Below are positions 13,652 to 27,415 of a stretch of DNA of 64,000 nucleotides, piece after piece. The notes under the pieces were generated by a model that saw nothing but the letters and a program-made list of their open reading frames with translations, ran no database searches and was not told the DNA's origin. This DNA comes from Sipunculus nudus (lineage: Eukaryota; Annelida; Sipuncula; Golfingiida; Sipunculidae), in NCBI GenBank assembly GCA_026874595.1, contig CM049306.1, positions 107,593,142-107,657,141 of the forward strand, in the 5' to 3' direction. The position numbers and the translations under genes are program-made. Position 1 is the stretch's first letter; each line of letters opens with the position of its first letter.

Positions 13652-16600
13652 AACAAGTGACCCATGGGTCATGACGCTCAGCCGACTGACATGTTGACAA
13701 TATGTCCTTGCACAGACAACTAATAAAGATAATGTAGGTGGTATCATAGTTCATGCATATTAGCTCAAGTTCATCAAGACCAATGAGCACACCAAATTTG
13801 ATAACAATCCATCCAGCCATTCTCGAGGAATCTGGCAATTTGTGTGAATTTTGCATTTTTCCTGGAGTGCTCAAACATGGACTGTAACGCAGAGAATATA
13901 GGTCACAGTGACCTAATTTCAGGTTTCTGAGGAGAACTTTTGAGGAACTCTCAGGATGTCAAGTTAAAAGATTCTAGGTCCAATGGTTATGATTTGTGCC
14001 TTGCTTTGGTATCAAATTTTCAATTATTCTGGGGGGGGGGGGGTTGTTTATAAGCCCCATAGCTTGGAGAATATGGGTAACAGAGAAATATTTTCATGTG
14101 TCTAAGAAGACTTTTCAGGGACCTCCCTGGATGTCAAGTTAAAAGATTCTAGGTCCAGTGGTTATGATTTGTGCCCTGTTAACAGATGACTGCATCTTTA
14201 AAGGTTTCAAAAGTATAGAAACAAATTTTTAACAATTTTTAAAATACAGGTGGCACCACAAGTCTGCAGAAAATTATGAAACACCCCATGATCAATATGC
14301 ATGCAAAGAATGATGGTGATTAATGAATTAGTTGTTCAGATAATTGAGCTTTGGTATCAAATTCTTAATTTTTTGCTGCTAATTCTGAGCCCCGTAGCTT
14401 CATGGATATAGGTAACAGAGACCTAGTTTCTGGTTTCTTTGGAGACTTTTCATGGACCTCCCTTGATGTCAAGTTGGAAAATTTGAGGTCCAGTGATTAC
14501 GATCTGTGCCCTGTTAACAGAAGACCTCATCTTTAAAGGTCTCAAAAACAGAAAAGAAAAAAAACTACAGGTGGCGCCAAAAGTCTGCAGAAACTGATGA
14601 AACATTCCATGACCAATATCCATGCAAAGAATCATGGTGATCAATGCATTAGTTGTTCAGATACTTGAGCTTTTGTATCAATTTTCCATTATTCCGGGGG
14701 GGGGGGGGGGGGGAGGGATACTTTGAAGCCCCATAGCTCAGAGGTTTTTGGTAACAGAGACCTAATTTTAAGTTTCGAAAGATACTTTTCATGGGCCTCC
14801 CTGCATTTCAAGATAGAAGATTCTAGGTCCAGTTGTTACGATTTGTGCCCTGTTAACAGATGGAGGCACCCATTAAGGTCTCAAAAATAGAGAATACAAG
14901 GGACCCATGGGTCATGTCGCTTAGCTGAATTTCGGAAAATATTAGTTTCTGCAAAATATTTTTATTTCTTATGGGTTTTCCATGTATATTACCATTTGAA
15001 AAGCTAACAGAAAATGGCCCAGCTTAAATGAAACTCTGTAAATTATAGAATAATGGACATTAGCTAAAGCATATGGACTGCGTAATAAATGAAACCTTTG
15101 GCCTGAAACCATTTAGTGATGCACCAAGGGAAAAAATAGGCCTACGGTGAGTGTCATATAAAAGTTCCATTTCATTAAAAAATAATGTGTAAAGGTAATT
15201 AAGTTTTCAAAAGTTAAATATACGGCCATATGAGGTAAAAATTAATCCAACAAAGTTTGACAAATATTCCTAATTTTAAAAACTAGGTTTAACAGTGTTA
15301 TTCACACCTAGGCCCCACCAACTTTAAGAGATATGAATGAAATGCTACCAAGTATTTATATCTTCTTAAATCTTGTTAGTTAGCACTTACATTAGGTCCT
15401 AATATTTTACCATATTTGATTATGAGGATTAAATTCCTGAACATTTAAAAAAAAAATCAAAATTGTCCAAGTCTCAACAAAAAGAATTTTTTTAACATTA
15501 AAATTATAAGCTTTGTCTTGTATATAAGTCCTGTGTATCTAAGCGGTGGGTCAGGGAGGGGTCTCTGTTGTTACTGTTCATTGCTGAAAAAAATGTGAAA
15601 TTATAAGATTCATCTTGTTTAGAGTACAGGTCTGTCAAAAGAATGGGGGGGGGGGGGGGGGGGGAGAGAAAGGCTCCCTGTGGTATTTATGCTGGCAGCC
15701 TGAATGACCTACAGTGACCTCAGTGGACTGCTTGACAATGTAAGGGAATACAACAAGAGCCTCATAACAAATTCAATAACTAGCCTAATTTTGCAGCTTT
15801 TATTTTTCAAATTTAAGATTATAACAGATTAAATTCTTATGTGTACATGCTGTGAAAATAAGATCCACAGTACTTACAGGAAAAAATCGTGCCGTGGCCA
15901 AAGTTGGGCAAAATTTAAGGTACCATTTATTTTTGTTAATATTTTAAAAAATTTGAAAGATTTTGTTCTAATTTTGGGTATACAATTTAATTTTGATTAA
16001 TTAAAGTTATATTTCTGGAAAAAAGTCCTTAGATTTAACATGTTTTGTGTTAAGTGATCAAATATCTTTCCTGATTTTTTACAAAATGCATTATGTTTGG
16101 GCCCATAACTTTTTTAAATTATATAATACAGACCTAATTTCCGGCCTTTACATAGGAACTATATAGAGGAATATTTATGGTAAATATGAGGAAAAACAGA
16201 TGAGTGGTTTCAATATTAGGCAGTCCTGAAGTGTGAAAATAGGTTTTTAATAAAAAATTGAGGTTTTTCCTTAATTTCTCAAAGGAACAAAGTCGCAAAG
16301 ACCCAGTTTTCGGCTTGGTAGGAGATCTTTGGGACATCTAACTCAGCTGAATTTTGGATTCCTAGGTCTTATGGTTTCGAAACGTGCCACATCTACGGAC
16401 GGACAGACAGACAGACATATGGACGACGGACAATGGACCATGACTATAGCTTAGATAACTTATAGTCAGCTGAGCTAAAAATCGTAACAAATCAAAAAAT
16501 ACAGGTGGCGCCACCAACCTGCAGAAAGTTATGAAACACTCCATGATCAATATCCATGCAAAGAATGATGGTATTCATTGCATTAGTTGTTCAGATACTT

Positions 16601-16852
16601 GAGCTTTTGTATAAAATTTTCCATAATTCTGGGGTGTACTTCGGAGCCCCATAGCAGGAAGAATATGGGTAACAGAGACCTAATTTCAGGTTTCCAAGGA
16701 GATTTTTCATAGACCTCTCTAAATGTCATGTAGGAAGATTCCAGGACCAGCAGTTATGATTTGTGCCTGGTTAACGGACGGACCGACAGACGGATGCTGG
16801 ACAAAGGGTGATCGCAATAGCTCAGATGCCTTTCAGTCAGCTGAGCTAAAAA
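13652..16852 (-). mobile_element. F2 element nested at level 2
   Basis: The left terminus is ACAAGTGACCCATGGGTCAT at 13652-13684 and the right end is TCAGTCAGCTGAGCTAAAAA at 16820-16852. Removing the interval joins AAAAAATAGAGAAAAAAATG-type sequence to a CCAGGTTGCGCC-CATTCTGCAGG stretch, which rebuilds a normal 320-bp unit. That supports insertion into the array. Confidence 0.5.
14896..16481 (-). mobile_element. F2 element nested at level 3
   Basis: The left terminus is ACAAGGGACCCATGGGTCAT, then GTCGCTTAGCTGAATTT. The right end is AGTCAGCTGAGCTAAAAA at 16449-16481. Its removal restores a unit reading CTCAAAAATAGAGAA, an A-rich link, then ACAGGTGGCGCCACC. The interior differs from the 320-bp array and is related to 10.8-11.5 kb and to 53.3-54.1 kb (minus). 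It holds a poly-G run of about 20 bases at 15645-15664. Confidence 0.6.
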
Positions 16853-17212
16853 TCCAGGTTGCGCCTCCATTCTGCAGGAACTGATGAAACACTCCATGAT
16901 GAATATTCATGCAAAGAATCATGGTGATCAATGCATTAGTTGTTCAGATATTGGAGCGTTTGTATAAAATTTTTATTTATTCTGGTAGGTACTTCTGAAC
17001 CCCAAAGCTCAGAAGATATGGGTAACAGAGACCTACTTTCAGGGTCCAAGGACATTTTTCATGGACCTCACTGCATGTCAAGTTAAAAGATTCAAGGTCC
17101 AGTGGTTATGATTTGTGCTTGGTTAACAGACGAGTTGATGGACACACGGACAGATGGATGACAGAGAGTGATACCTATAGCTAAGATGACATTCAGTCAG
17201 CTGAGCTAAAAA

Positions 17213-18850
17213 TGGGTCCACAAGCTTTTTTCAAGAAGTGGGTCCTGTGGCCTTAACCTTTGACCCCATGAGAGAGTGAGAGAAAGGCTCACTGTTGTAA
17301 TTACTGCAGACAAACTGACCCAGCTCATCTAGACAGAGGTAGCTGGCCATGAGTGAAGCAATACTTCACATGTTATCTTCACATGGTATTACTTGACATG
17401 GTGCTTGAAAATTTTAATATAATCTAGTTTTTGATCAACTGGTTTTAGGTTATAAAAGATTAAATCCTTATCTGTACAAGCTGTGAAAATTAAATCAACA
17501 GTGCTACCAGGAAGAAAATGAGCCATGGTCAAATTTGGGCAAAAATTTCAGATACTTATTTTTCATTTATGTTAAAAACTTCTGGTATACAATTAAAACT
17601 CAGGTCAATATACTTATATGCTTCGATTAAACTCTCTAGCTTAAAAGAAATTATTATGTTAATATCTCGAAGGAACAAAATAGTTAACCAATTTTTTATA
17701 AGGTTAGAGATTTTGGGGACATCTAACTGTATGCCAAATTTGAATTTGTAGGTCTAACGGTTTCAAAATGTGCCCTTTCAACTGACAGACGGATGACAGA
17801 CATATGGACAATTGCTTTAGCTCAGATGACATATTGTCAGTTGAGCTTAAAATCTAAAATACTATTGGGCAAAAAAGAAAGAATCTTCTAACACATCAGG
17901 GACTGGAAAATTACATTTGAAAAATACAATGAAATCTGCGAATGAATGAACAAACACAGTTGGCTTCATCAACCGTTTGATAATGATAAAGCTCTACATG
18001 ATCAATAGGCAGTAGGGCACACACACACAAAAATTCCTGGGAAGTTTTTAGTGTGTATTTTGTCATCACAGACCATCATGTTACAGTCACTCTTCTAGTC
18101 AAATGTAAAGTCTCATCTTAAATGAGTTCTGTCCTCTAACTCTTATCTATGGAAATGCTAAATTAAAGGATGTCAGTTATTATGTCTTACTTCGATTTGT
18201 TGCATTGTTTTTTGCATTTTTCTTCTCAATGAGAGTAGCACCAAGTCTTGTGCAATAGTAAAATTGAACACACCAAACTTCCAACTGACCACACCAAATT
18301 TAACCAATGCAGTCGTATCTGAGAATTCTGGTATTTTGTATGGATTTCACTCAGAATGGTCAAACAAAAAGTAAAATCATACTGCTTTATCAACCTAACA
18401 GCCAGGTTTTATGGCCAACAATTCATTTTCCTGACCCTTACCTATATACATGAAAGATTTCAATGATTTCAATATACTGTGTGCCAAATTCTCAGACTCA
18501 CACTATTATTGGTAGTGGTTTTGTATATATATGTGTGTGTGGGTGGGCAGGCTGAACTACCAGTTGTTTAGAAAAATCTACTGAATCATTCCTGAAATAT
18601 CTCTTTTGTGTGAATTTTACAAAATGGACAAAAACCAAGTCACGATCACTCACCAGTCTTAGCCATTCACAAATTTTGTAGAGGCTTAATCCTAAGATCC
18701 ATTTACAATTTCCTAATATATCTGATGATTCTTTTTGAGATCTCTTGCTCCAGTTATTTCCACAGTGGTAAAATAAATGCAGTAAAGCCACAGTATCTTT
18801 GCCCTCTTAGTCTGGGGATACAAGTAACAGTATAATATTCAAAGTTTTAT
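17213..18850. other. Intergenic downstream of CHMP7
   Basis: It contains another F2 far end (17820-17852) and F2-derived sequence at 17.25-17.8 kb, then AT-rich DNA. A 97-codon frame on the minus strand (18498-18791) lies just past the CHMP7 stop and resembles no family I know. I do not call it a gene. Confidence 0.5.
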
Positions 18851-18851
18851 T
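18846..18851 (-). terminator. Candidate CHMP7 poly(A) signal AATAAA
   Basis: AATAAA on the minus strand overlaps the TGA stop by one base, predicting a 3' UTR of only a few tens of bases. The downstream GU/U-rich element is weak. Confidence 0.5.
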
Positions 18852-18945
18852 CATTCTGTAAGCCAGTGTCTGTAAGCATCTCGATTTGCAGGTCGAGGTG
18901 GTGTGGCAGGGTCAAAGGTCGGCACGTCTGGGAAGATATCATCCA
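18851..18945 (-). CDS. CHMP7: CHMP7 candidate terminal exon 10
   Basis: Acceptor TTTATTCTTGCAG. The exon joins the single leftover base of exon 9 and stays open for VDDIFPDVPTFDPATPPRPA, ending DAYRHWLTE and then TGA. The last base of the stop is the first base of an AATAAA signal (18846-18851). Correct phase, an open frame, a clean acceptor and an immediate poly(A) signal support it. I cannot match the peptide to human CHMP7, so it remains a prediction. Confidence 0.65.
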
Positions 18946-21900
18946 CTGCAAGAATAAAATGCATGTATATCTTAAGAAAATATTCTATTCCAACCATTTA
19001 TACATATGAATTGTTTGTCAACACATCCACTACACTAAGTTATTGTTCTTTTTATTGTTACTTCATATTTCCGATAAAAAAAAACATGCTGCACAAAGTG
19101 AAACCTGTCTAAAGCCTGATGTGTTTTATTATTTAATGCGAACTTGTGCAATGGGATATTCATCAGGTATAATGCTTCCATGATAACATGCTGTACAAAT
19201 ATGCACAATTTCAGGCTGATTTGTGTGACAGTTGCCCCTCAAGTCAAGCAAAGCAAAATTGCCAGCTGCAGCTACTGCACTCAGTAAACTCTTTACCTGT
19301 ACCTGGCTTGATGACTGCATGAACTCTTGACCTGTTGCCTAATTTGTTGCCAAATCTGAAACAGTTGGCAGTCTGCCATGCTAATTATAGATGCAGACAA
19401 AATCTTTGCATGTTGCGAAATCTGTTTATACAAACTGAAAGACTTTGGTTACAATGCTTTTTTCAAGTTGACATTTTCATAAGATTTTTTTATCAAAATG
19501 TTTAGAATAAAAACAAAATCAGAATACAGAGTTAATTTATTCATGGATTTATCCTAAACATCAGTTGCATTTGGATACCTATTATTTATGTTGCCTGTAC
19601 AGCTCTGCTTACATACCAACAGAACTCAATCTGTTAATACAACAAATCTACTAGCTTTGTTTACCAAAGTATCTCACAGTCCTTCATTGTTAAATATCAA
19701 ATAATTCAGCCAAAAAATCATTAAAGTAAACTTAAACAAGGCCTCCTAAAAATAATTTTTGTGCAATGTTACAGAATTTGATATAAACATTTTTCAAAAA
19801 AGTTTATTGCAGCCCTATTTACAGCTTTTTCCCTGTAAAATCTAAGTCAAGGCAGAAAGTCAACAATTAAGCTCAATCCGATAGAGTGTTTTAGATGACT
19901 GATTTCTTTTAAGTTTTTATATAATATAAAGATACTAGCTCCTGCAATTTTTGAGATAGTATGGGTTAACATAAAGAATACACCACACCATCGCATAAGC
20001 TCACAGGTTCGCTACAAAAACAGTTCTCATGGCTGGAGGGCAATGTCCAACCTTAGCGAAAACAATTCTCATGGCTGAAGGGCAAGATCCAACCTTGACC
20101 TTTGACCACAAATAAAGACTTGAAATACAGGCCGCACAATGGGGTATGCATCTTCCAAAGTTGATATTTGAGATACTTAGGGTACTGAACATGAATAAAC
20201 AGGGCCTGTAAATATGCTAATCTTTCTATGTGTTACAAGAATTGCATACATACATGAGAACCTTTTAGTGATATTCCTTGATACTTATTCAAGAGATAAA
20301 AATAATAATAAACAAGGCCAACAGGCCTAATGTGAACATGTGCAATGAGATTACACCAGGTATAATGCTTCAATGCTTGACCATTACTTTTTAAGCACAT
20401 GTGTAACATGTATATGAACATTGCAAGTACTAAACACTTACTGAGATATGAGTGATATTAGCCCACGGCAGACAAACAGACGGATGCTGTGCAAAAATGG
20501 TGGCAGGTGGCGCCACCAATTTTGTGTATGATTATAAGTTATGTGAGATCTATACACATGCAAAATTTCAGGGGGATATGTCAAACCAGTCCTGAGATAT
20601 TAGCCTGAATGTCTGCAGCATATACATAAATGTAGGTGGTGCCACATGCCACAAAATTGAGAAAGCTATCAAGGATGTATAAACATGCAAAATTTTAGGC
20701 AGATAAGTCGAACCACTACTGAGATATGAGTGACTTCAGCCCACGGCCGACAAACATACGGACGCTGTGCAAAAATGGTGGCAGGTGGCGCCACCAATTT
20801 TGTGTATGATTAAGAGCTATGTGAGATCTATACACATGCAAATTTTCAGGGGGATATGTCAAACAAGGGACCTATGGGTCACGGTGCTCAGCTGTTATAT
20901 GAGATAAAAAAATATGATTTTGAAATGAGGCACATGCTGGTTTTGTGTGGAAATAAATATAAGCTGTATTATGAGTTGTTAGTGTTAAGCTTATGTATGA
21001 CTTTGATAGTTTCTTTGGAGACAGGGAAGAGACTGATTTCATTTATTTTATTAACAAATGGAGTGCCACTGTCATACAGATTTTGACTTGGCCATATAAC
21101 TGATAAACAGCACATATAAGATAAAGAGTTTAACTATTTATTAAAATTTAATAACAAATATTGTGCCAAATATAATTTTTATTAAAAATAATAAGAGAAT
21201 CATATGATTTTTTAAATAAAATATAACTGAAATGATTATTAAAATAATATTATAGAATATATTCATGAATGCATTCATGAATAAATTTTAAAAGTATTTG
21301 CACTGGTATTCAAATACTTTCATTTTTACCTGAATTCCCATTCTTATGCAAGAAATTTTATAATGGAGTATAAAGTAAACACACTGTTGGTTGAATGAGG
21401 GACAAACAATATCATTATGCTAATTACAATCTCAGCTATAATTAATTACTAGAATTTATAGTCAATTTCACACCTGGTGAAGTTTTACTCTTCTGAAGTA
21501 AAGCATTACTTATCTGATGAACATCCACACTTTCATAGCAATACATCACTTTGTGGACACAATTAAATGTGCACTTTAACCATTGTAACCCTGGTGGTAC
21601 AATACAAAATCTAAAATGTAGCATGTCCAAGAATAAAATAAAATACAGAAAATTATAACATTCATCTAGTTTATGCACCAGCTGGGGGGGGGGGGTGAGT
21701 GCAGGGCAGAGGGGAAGCCTGCTAGTAGTGGCCAAGCTGGGCCAAGGCAAGCTGCCTGGGGTGGGTTACATAATGCAAGTGAAGGCTGTACTACTACGTG
21801 GGCCAGATGTAAACAACACTTGACATGGAACTTGACATGAAAACTTGAATAAAAGCTACTCTTTTCAAACAATTTCTTTGAAATTTCAGATTTTAAAAGA

Positions 21901-24900
21901 TTAAATCCTTCTGTATATATGCTGTGAAAATAAAATCAACAGTACTTACAGGGTAAAAACGTGCCACTGCCATATTTGGACAAAATTTAAGGTATTGATT
22001 TTTTATTTATGCTAATAGAAACATTTGTTAAATTTTGTAAAATTTTTTAAGTTCAGGAGGTGTTGTATGGTCAAAAGTAGGTCAACAAGGGCAAAATGCA
22101 AACTCGATCTGTAAAGGGTCATTATCAAGCAACACACCAAAAATCAGGCCAGTATCTGCAGGCATTGTGAAAAAAAAGTCCATATATGTTCTATGTTCAG
22201 GATCTGTCATATGGTGAAAAATAGGTTAACTGGGACGAAACGCGAACTCGATCTGTAAGTGGTCATTATGCGCCCACAGACAAAACAGGCCAAAATTGAA
22301 AAATCCGATAAAATTTCATTAAAAATTCAGAAATTGCAGGTGGTGCCACCAAAATTGTGCAGCACATACAGACCATCAGTCCCAATGATCATAGTAAGTT
22401 TTGTGAAAATCCACACAATGGTTCCTGAGATATAAACTTCTGAGTGTTTTTCTATAATCAGCTCTAAAATGTAGAAAAATGGGTCAAGGTCACCCATCTT
22501 CGAACTTGACCGAGATTTTATCGATATACATCTTCACTGATGAAATAAAATTCCAACGGTGAATCCTTTTAGAGATATCCCGCTCACAAGGTAAAAGTTA
22601 ACAGACGCGGAACGGACGGATGGACGGACAGACACCGGACAGACAGATGGAAAGACGGACAGCTTGGGTGACGACAATAGCCCATCAGCCTATGAGCTGA
22701 GGGCTAAAAACGGCTGTACATGTGTATTTGTCATGAAAATTTCTATTTTTCATGAAGTTTTCTAAGTTTAGGAGCCGTAAAATAGTCAAAAGTAGGTCAA
22801 CCGGGACAAAACGCAAACTTGATCTGTAACTAGTCATTATCTGCCCACACACCAAAAATCAGGCCAATATCTGCAGGCATTGCGAAAAAAAGTCCGTACA
22901 TGTGTATTTGTCATCAAAATTTTTCAATTTTTCATGAAATTTTCTAAGTTTAGGAGCCATAAAACGGTCAAAAGTAGGTTAACCGGGACAAAATGCGAAC
23001 TCGATCTGTATCTGGTCATTATCTGCTCACACACTAAAAATCAGGCCAATATCTGCAGGCATTGCGAAAAAAAGTCCGTACATGTGTATTTGTCATTAAA
23101 ATTTCTATTTTTCATGAAATTTTCTAAGTTTAGGAGCCGTAAAACGTTGAAAAGTAGGTCAACCGGGACGAAACGCGAACTCGATCTGTAACTGGTCATT
23201 ATCTGCCCACACACCAAAAATCAGGCCAATATCTGCAAGCATTGCGAAAAGAAGTCCGTACAACTGTTTGATTTCGGAATGACGGAATGACGGACATGGG
23301 TAAAACTATATGCCCCGGCCACTTTGTGGCAGGGGCATAAAAATCAGATATAGTTTTTTGGATGACTGATTATTTGCAAAAAAGGATGCTAGCTCCTGCT
23401 AGCTGCTTTTTGAGATAGCTATGGTTAACGTACAGACGACGCACAACGTACGACGCATGACGGACGTCACCGCATTATCGCATAAGCTCACAGGTTCGCT
23501 AAAAAGAATAAGCTGCAACTGAAGACTTGAAATGCTGAACACCCTCTATTACAGACTTTTTGTAATAGAAACTGAAGCATCATTACTATTAAAATGGTAC
23601 ATGTCAAATATCTTTTTCTTGATATGGTGTAGTAATTCTGAATATGGATACAATACTAGTAACTGGGCTAACAGCTATTACTGACACTAAATCAGTCTGA
23701 TGGTACTGCCTTACCTTCCATAGGTACTGGCTGGTGTGCTGATGCTGGAGAGAACCCCGCTGCAGGATGGAAGGAACCTGGACTTAGACTGGCCTGTACA
23801 GGAGACTGTCCATGCTGTTGCTGGTAAGGTGGACTGTAACCACCGGTACCATAGCCAGCTGATGACGGTGGGCTGAACTGTGGTGATGATGTAATCCCAA
23901 AACCACTCGCAGGGTGATGTAATGAACTAATAGGATGGCCTCCTATGTTTGCATTTTTTATATTATGGTCCAGTTTGTATTTGGATGAGAGACGTGGTGT
24001 TTCATCCAACATGGCTGACGGTGAGTTTAATGTAGACTGGTCCCCTCTCAGGTTGACTTTTGGAGGAGATGGTTCATATGTTGGTACTTCTGGTAGTTGA
24101 GGTGTGACCTGCAGACTAGGACTGACTTTGCTGGGTGACTTCATGGACTGCGCTGCTTTATCATCCAGCAGCAGCTCCAGCTCTCGCTCCAGCTCCTCAC
24201 TGCTGGCATCATCAGTTCCGGCCGGTCCTGCAGCCAGGGCAGAGTCTATGTCAGCCTGTGTGTCCAGTGTCTGAAAACACAAACTTAAAGTCTGAATGAT
24301 CGAGAATAGTCTAGTATAGGAAATGAAAAAACAGCTGATATCTGCTGGAAACACAAAAGAAAATATCCATAATCATCTCGCTCTAGGTTCCTGGAGTAGG
24401 CATGAATCTTATTTTAAATGGCTAAAAACCATGTGTTTGTCCTGTGTCCCTCACACAGACATACTTTCACTTGTCTAGGTATCACTGTAGACATTTCTAG
24501 CTCAAGAAGTTTTGAAATGTGCTCTGTTAATCACTAATTATATATAATTTTTTTTTATTATTGTATATATATATACAAATATGGTTTGTTATAGTCATAA
24601 GCATCAAACATAAGGTGTTCAACTTTCTTTTTTAAATTTCATCAAATCAATGTATAAAATGAACATTTTTCTCTACCTGATTCATCATTGTAAATTTTAT
24701 TGATGTAAACAATAACTAACGATATCCACCTGACGCACTGTAATTATGAACAGCTGATAATTAATATGTTACAAAGAATGATAACTGACCTCTTGTACAT
24801 CCAGCATCACCTTATCAATGTTGTCTGCAGTAAGTCCATATTTACTGATGGCTTCCTTGTATGCCACGCTGCCAGCATGGTAGGCATCGAGAATCTGTCA

Positions 24901-27348
24901 TCATCCAGTGGAAAACATTTCATTACAATTAAAAGAATCATTAACAGCATGCTGAACACCTGTGTGTCAAATCCTAATGTTGTCAATACAATCATATTGA
25001 CTTTTTGTTTGTGTGTTATATCACAACATATCAGTCATTTGAAAACAGTCATGCTGAAGATTACATTATTAATTATTTTGAAGGAAATATGCTCTTTAAC
25101 AAGATGCACCTGTGACACTTCTTACATCAAGAACCTTAAAAGTCAAAGATATAATATAACATTTCTGTTTAAACACATTTTAAAAGTAGTACTTCTTTGG
25201 ATCAGTAGCTGATTATCCTTTACAAGCAGTGTATATATGCATCCTGATATCTACATATAGTTGCAAACATTTATCTGTTATAGGTATCAGTATTTGCTCA
25301 CCATTTTATTTGTGTCCACATCTCTCAGCTGTTGCAGTAACTGCTGTACATTTTCTAGTGCTGTTTCTCTTTTCTGCATCAGTCCTTCTAGAACTTTTCT
25401 TCTTTTTAACTGGTTAAGTGCCTTAAAAAATATTTAAACAACATGTCTGTCATTTTATGAACAAAACAATACACACACAGACATCATACCTTTACAATAA
25501 GTGATTGTATAAGCTTCACTGGTTTAGTTTGGTGCTAATCTTGGATGGTTTCTGAGAAGATTAAAAATACTCCTATACAAGTCATTGATAGTAGGGGAGC
25601 TAATGGATTTAAATGGAAACCCCTGATCTCCTTGTTCCAAGACCATCATGTCTGATTCACTCATACATCCAGAGGATAAGGAATAGATTAAAAACAACCT
25701 GAAGGCAATTACACTTCTGACATCATCGAGGTGTGACATCTGGTGGGAAAGTTGAACACTAAACCATGCAACACAGCTGGTCCATGCTGTGATTCATACA
25801 AATCAAGAAGATTTTAAGCCGAGGCACACCACATTAAAATGGAAGCTGAGATATATATGAGTGAATTGCAATAAGAGACTGATATGTATGTCAGGTTTGA
25901 TGTATGTTATTTACAGACAGAACCTAACACTCCAAGCTTTGTGGTTCATGAAGTTACATGTTCAATTTATCATTACTTGTAATAAAAATAAGTTAAAAAT
26001 ATTACTTACAGACTTCTTTAGACCTTGATTTAAGTAAAATTTGGCATCCAATCTGCACCTGAGGGCACAAATATACAAACAGCTGACATTAAAAAAGTGA
26101 CTAAAGGATCCTGATACTTAACTCATTTTTTCTATCAGTTTTATTATGTATATCCAAACGATATGTTTTAATTTCTATATGTAAGGTAATATGTAAGGAC
26201 TGAACATCCTCTTTATCGGCTGAGCAGTGAGGGAATATTCAGAGTATATACTATAAATAGTACAATAAAACATCTGTTTTGCATCACTGTGAACTGAAGA
26301 ACAGCTGTAAGAGTAATTTTGTTACCTGACCATGCACCTTTTACAGTGGACCATGTACCTTTTACTGTGGACCATGTACCTTTAACTATGCTTCAGAACT
26401 GTGCTCAAAAACATTAAATCACAATATGCTAAAGTATTTGAATGAATTTTTAATAGCAGCATAAACATTTTCAGGGTCCTTAGTTCAGTTTTATATGCTT
26501 TTACTGTAAAATATGATAAATTTTTGTAAGCATATATAATTTTTTCTACCAAAAATCAAATGTTTGATGTTGCCTGCTTCATACTTAGATCCAAATATAT
26601 ATTTTTTAAAATAATTCTATAACACACACTCAGGTTTATCTGTATTTTGACTGTATTTTATTTAAAACTTTTAAATGTATAACTGACACCGCCACGTTTC
26701 ATTTTATGTTTATGACATAAATAGTTTACCACCTTGAAAAAGTATCTAACCGAGAAAGAACAAAGTTGTAATCACACAATCAGTCTTGAGAGAACTGCAT
26801 CTGCCTCTACAGAGGGATGATTAAATTTTTAGCTACAGTGCATTTTTTATTTGGGGAAGTTTTGCCACTTACTTGCTGCGTTTGTAAATTAATTCCCTGA
26901 TCTCATTCTGCAGGACACCTTCAACTTTCCGTAATCTGTATGAAAAAAAAAAATTATGGAATTCATACATAACTAGCTTACTGTTTTTATTTGCTAGTTT
27001 AATTCTATTACTGATGCCATTAAAAATTCAATACAGCTATTTTCTTACTTTGATGATTTAAACCTACCTTCAGCTGACTGTTTCTTCATCATGTCACCAG
27101 AAAGTTAATTTCTTAGCAGGAAGGCATTTAAACAGTGAATGTCACTGGGTTTACTGAGTAGGGGAAATATTTATATTACTTCTGCTAAAATATATACACA
27201 TCCCTCATGTGTCACTTTCTTGGGATGTCATGTCTTGTCCCTCTTCAAAACACCATTCAACACAGTTGTAGTCATTTGTATTTTTTCATGCACATTTATA
27301 TTCTCAGAAATTCCCATATGATAAATCATGCTGATAGTGCTGATATAG

Positions 27349-27415
<67 letters not shown>

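Larger units (their letters stand above)
13021..17212 (-). mobile_element. F2 outer element with ~320-bp unit array
   Basis: A hairpin terminus at 13021-13052 pairs, by nesting order, with the end at 17180-17212. The interior is an array of roughly 320-bp units. Each has a GCCCCATAGCTC-like start, the phrase TTTGTGCCCTGTTAAC, a GGTGGCGCCACC-type palindrome, and often a poly-G run at the same place. Two further F2 elements are nested in it (13652-16852 and 14896-16481). Confidence 0.5.

Noticed and set aside
18498-18791. 97-codon minus-strand frame just downstream of CHMP7
   Set aside because: No similarity to known proteins and no splice link to CHMP7; its position after the poly(A) signal argues against coding.
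24766-25212. 148-codon plus-strand frame
   Set aside because: It lies antisense to CHMP7 exon 8 and its introns, is AT-rich, and has no recognisable domain.
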